Source of the DNA: CAZGWJ01 sp964529445
GTDB taxonomy: Bacteria > Oederibacteriota > Muellerivitia > Muellerivitales > Muellerivitaceae
Reading direction: 5' to 3'
Assembly (NCBI GenBank): GCA_964529445.1
Contig: CAZGWJ010000123.1
Coordinates: 1-6,564 of the forward strand
Length of the DNA stretch: 6,564 nucleotides
How positions within the stretch are numbered: the first letter of the stretch is position 1; every line of letters starts with the position of its first letter. The notes beneath the pieces were generated by a model. It was given only the letters and a program-made list of their open reading frames with translations. It did not search any database and was not told the origin of the DNA. The translations under genes and the position numbers were made by a program. Below, in pieces: positions 4,920-6,564 of this stretch.

Positions 4920-6564
4920 CTACCTAACGGCCAACCCCTCGGTTCCTTGAACGAAAGGTCTTCTTTCCCCGTCCGGCCCCCAGAAGTAGCGGAAATAGGG
5001 GGCCGACGGCAGAAGGGGTGACGGCACCTCCGGAGCCGGTGAACCCGGGATCTCGAAGTAATACCAGCTGTCCCCCACACGTCCCGTGAGCTTTTCCCGG
5101 CAGACCCAACCGCGAGCGATGGAAAGGGTCTCCGGGAAGAACGCGGGCGCCATCTGGAGGAAACTGACGTTGACGACATAGACGGTTCCGGGACGAGGAC
5201 CCGCAAGGTCCCCTTCGCTCCACGGTTCCCACTCCAACCCGTAGTAATGCGGATCGATGGCACCGAAATAGGCGAGCTTCACGCGGCCCCATCCCCTTTC
5301 CCTCGCCACTCGCACGAGCCGCTTGTGGTCCTGCCCCCAATCCAGGTTGCTGTCGGCCAAGAGATGCGCCTTCCGGTCGCGCGGAACAAGGTCGTTGAAG
5401 TACCCGAGATGGCCCGGGAAGGCCGCCGCCACAGAGATCGCGTGCCAGGCCAGGAGAAGGATCCCAGCTACCCGGAGAACAGGCCGCCGAGGATGCTGAC
5501 GCATCATCCACCCGACCGCTATCGCCGCGAGAAGGACCAAGAACGGGATGGCGGGCAGGAGATACCGCACGCCCAGATTCTGGACCCGCAGGAGTGAAGC
5601 GAACAGCAGGAGCGGAGTCAAACCGATCATGCGATCGACGCTGACCCGGCGCGTGACGATCAGGCACAGACCCATTAGGACCAGGAGGAGCGAAGGCACC
5701 GTGCTCTTGAGCATCCAGGCGTCCGGAAAGTAGGTCCAACGCGGATCGGAACTCATGAGACCGCGATAGAAGGCCGGATAACCGTGCGTGGAGAACTCGA
5801 AGACCTGGCGGAAAGCACCCCATGCGATCGACCAGGGGTTCGGATGGTCATCCAGGAGGATCGTGCCGGGAAGATAGAGCATCCCGAACCAGGCGAGGAA
5901 TCCCGCCATCAGGATCCCCGTTTCCCGGAATCGCGAGCGCCCCCTCCCTCTCGCGAAAAGAAAGTCCAACGCGAGGAGCGGGATCAGGATCATAGCGTAC
6001 CATTTCGTCGAGACCGCGATCCCCAGGAAGACTCCGACACCTGCGGTGAGCCAAAAGCCCCCCCGGGATCGGGCTTCCCGGGACAGGAGAAGCGTCGCCA
6101 GCACGAAGAACCCGGCCATCAGGTCGTTCTTGGCCACACCCGCGTGAGCCAAGACCGTGGGCTCGAAGGCCCAAAGCACTAGGACGGCCCTGGCCGTTCC
6201 CGGATCCCCCCTCGTGAAACGGAAAAGGAGATAACCCATGCCCAGGGCCAGGAGAAGGACCATGAAACGAGGCGCAACGGTTAGTGAAGAGAGCTTCGTT
6301 CGATTGTCCACGAAATAGAAACGATGGGCACGGTTCTCCATGTCCTTCTCGGCGTAGGCCGAACCGTCGATCCCCATCGCGAGCAGCGGCAGGGCCCGCC
6401 ATGCCATCGAGAAGGGGGTATGGTTCGCATGGAGGGTCACATCGCCGCGGGTCAGGTAGAAATACCCGTCGGCGACCTCCGACAACTCGTCGTTCACGAG
6501 GGAGTCGGTCCAGAAGCGGGGCACGACCTGGAGGCAGAAGAGCGCCGCGAAGACCGCGAACCAC
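4920..6564 (-). CDS. GT39-family membrane glycosyltransferase, second paralogue, 5' end outside window
   Basis: This is a second polytopic GT-C enzyme predicted to act from the periplasmic face with a polyprenyl-linked sugar. The open frame runs to the right edge, giving 547 codons plus a TAG stop. A GTG at 6522-6524 could be taken as the start, but the 13 codons upstream of it (WFAVFAALFCLQV) continue the first membrane helix seen in the paralogue at 788-2449. The true start is therefore outside, probably about 15 residues earlier. Next come RFWTDSLVNDELSEV with the DE pair of the first periplasmic loop, WAFEPTVLAHAG, a TKWYAMILIPLLALDF helix, YFPDAWMLKS, GVRYLLPAIPFLVLLAA, YFNDLVPRDRK, ADSNLDWGQDHKRL and YFGAIDPHYYG. 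These match the paralogue block for block. It is followed 14 bases later by the 144-residue gene, in whose ribosome site the spacer is embedded. Substrate is unknown. Confidence 0.9.
   Translation of the reverse strand, partial: WFAVFAALFCLQVVPRFWTDSLVNDELSEVADGYFYLTRGDVTLHANHTPFSMAWRALPLLAMGIDGSAYAEKDMENRAHRFYFVDNRTKLSSLTVAPRFMVLLLALGMGYLLFRFTRGDPGTARAVLVLWAFEPTVLAHAGVAKNDLMAGFFVLATLLLSREARSRGGFWLTAGVGVFLGIAVSTKWYAMILIPLLALDFLFARGRGRSRFRETGILMAGFLAWFGMLYLPGTILLDDHPNPWSIAWGAFRQVFEFSTHGYPAFYRGLMSSDPRWTYFPDAWMLKSTVPSLLLVLMGLCLIVTRRVSVDRMIGLTPLLLFASLLRVQNLGVRYLLPAIPFLVLLAAIAVGWMMRQHPRRPVLRVAGILLLAWHAISVAAAFPGHLGYFNDLVPRDRKAHLLADSNLDWGQDHKRLVRVARERGWGRVKLAYFGAIDPHYYGLEWEPWSEGDLAGPRPGTVYVVNVSFLQMAPAFFPETLSIARGWVCREKLTGRVGDSWYYFEIPGSPAPEVPSPLLPSAPYFRYFWGPDGERRPFVQGTEGLAVR

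Noticed and set aside
6522..6524. GTG as the start of the right-edge GT39 gene
   Set aside because: The frame stays open upstream and encodes WFAVFAALFCLQV, matching the first membrane helix of the paralogue, so the start lies beyond the window.

Overview
The window is a high-GC bacterial chromosome segment in which every supported gene lies on the minus strand, so transcription runs from high to low coordinates. The two family-39 glycosyltransferases share a C-terminal architecture that I associate with Acidobacteriota-like and other environmental bacteria, and the glycoside hydrolase has a signal peptide. A soil or sediment bacterium, possibly Acidobacteriota, is a guess; nothing here fixes the taxon.

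Read in the direction of transcription, the first unit is a GT39-type membrane glycosyltransferase whose N-terminus lies outside the window (4920-6564). A 144-residue Ser-rich protein of unknown function follows 14 bases later (4471-4905), and a clear intrinsic terminator closes the unit (4411-4446). The second unit is a secreted glycoside hydrolase family 9 protein (2496-4325), a second GT39 paralogue (788-2449) and a small CoA-binding-domain protein (340-780). Its genes are tightly spaced: a 46-base gap, then a 7-base gap with the ribosome site embedded in the preceding stop codon. After a 264-base intergenic region rich in inverted repeats, a macro-domain protein begins at 75 and runs off the left edge; only its first 25 residues are present.

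The two GT39 enzymes probably transfer a sugar from a polyprenyl-phosphate carrier on the outer face of the inner membrane, and the GH9 protein is exported to the same side. A role in building and trimming a cell-surface glycan or glycoprotein is plausible but is inferred from context only. The CoA-binding and macro-domain proteins look like unrelated housekeeping passengers.

The most notable points are these. The GH9 protein has Asn where the family's catalytic base Asp is expected, and an altered HHR-type substrate motif, while its acid Glu and overall fold are kept. The same gene alone lacks a Shine-Dalgarno sequence and has a candidate extended -10 placed for leaderless transcription. Paired GAA-loop hairpins sit one base upstream of the macro gene's ribosome-binding site. 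The intergenic stretch 76-339 holds those hairpins, a nested palindrome at 163-207 and a few short direct repeats; I see no convincing promoter, terminator or RNA gene in the rest of it.
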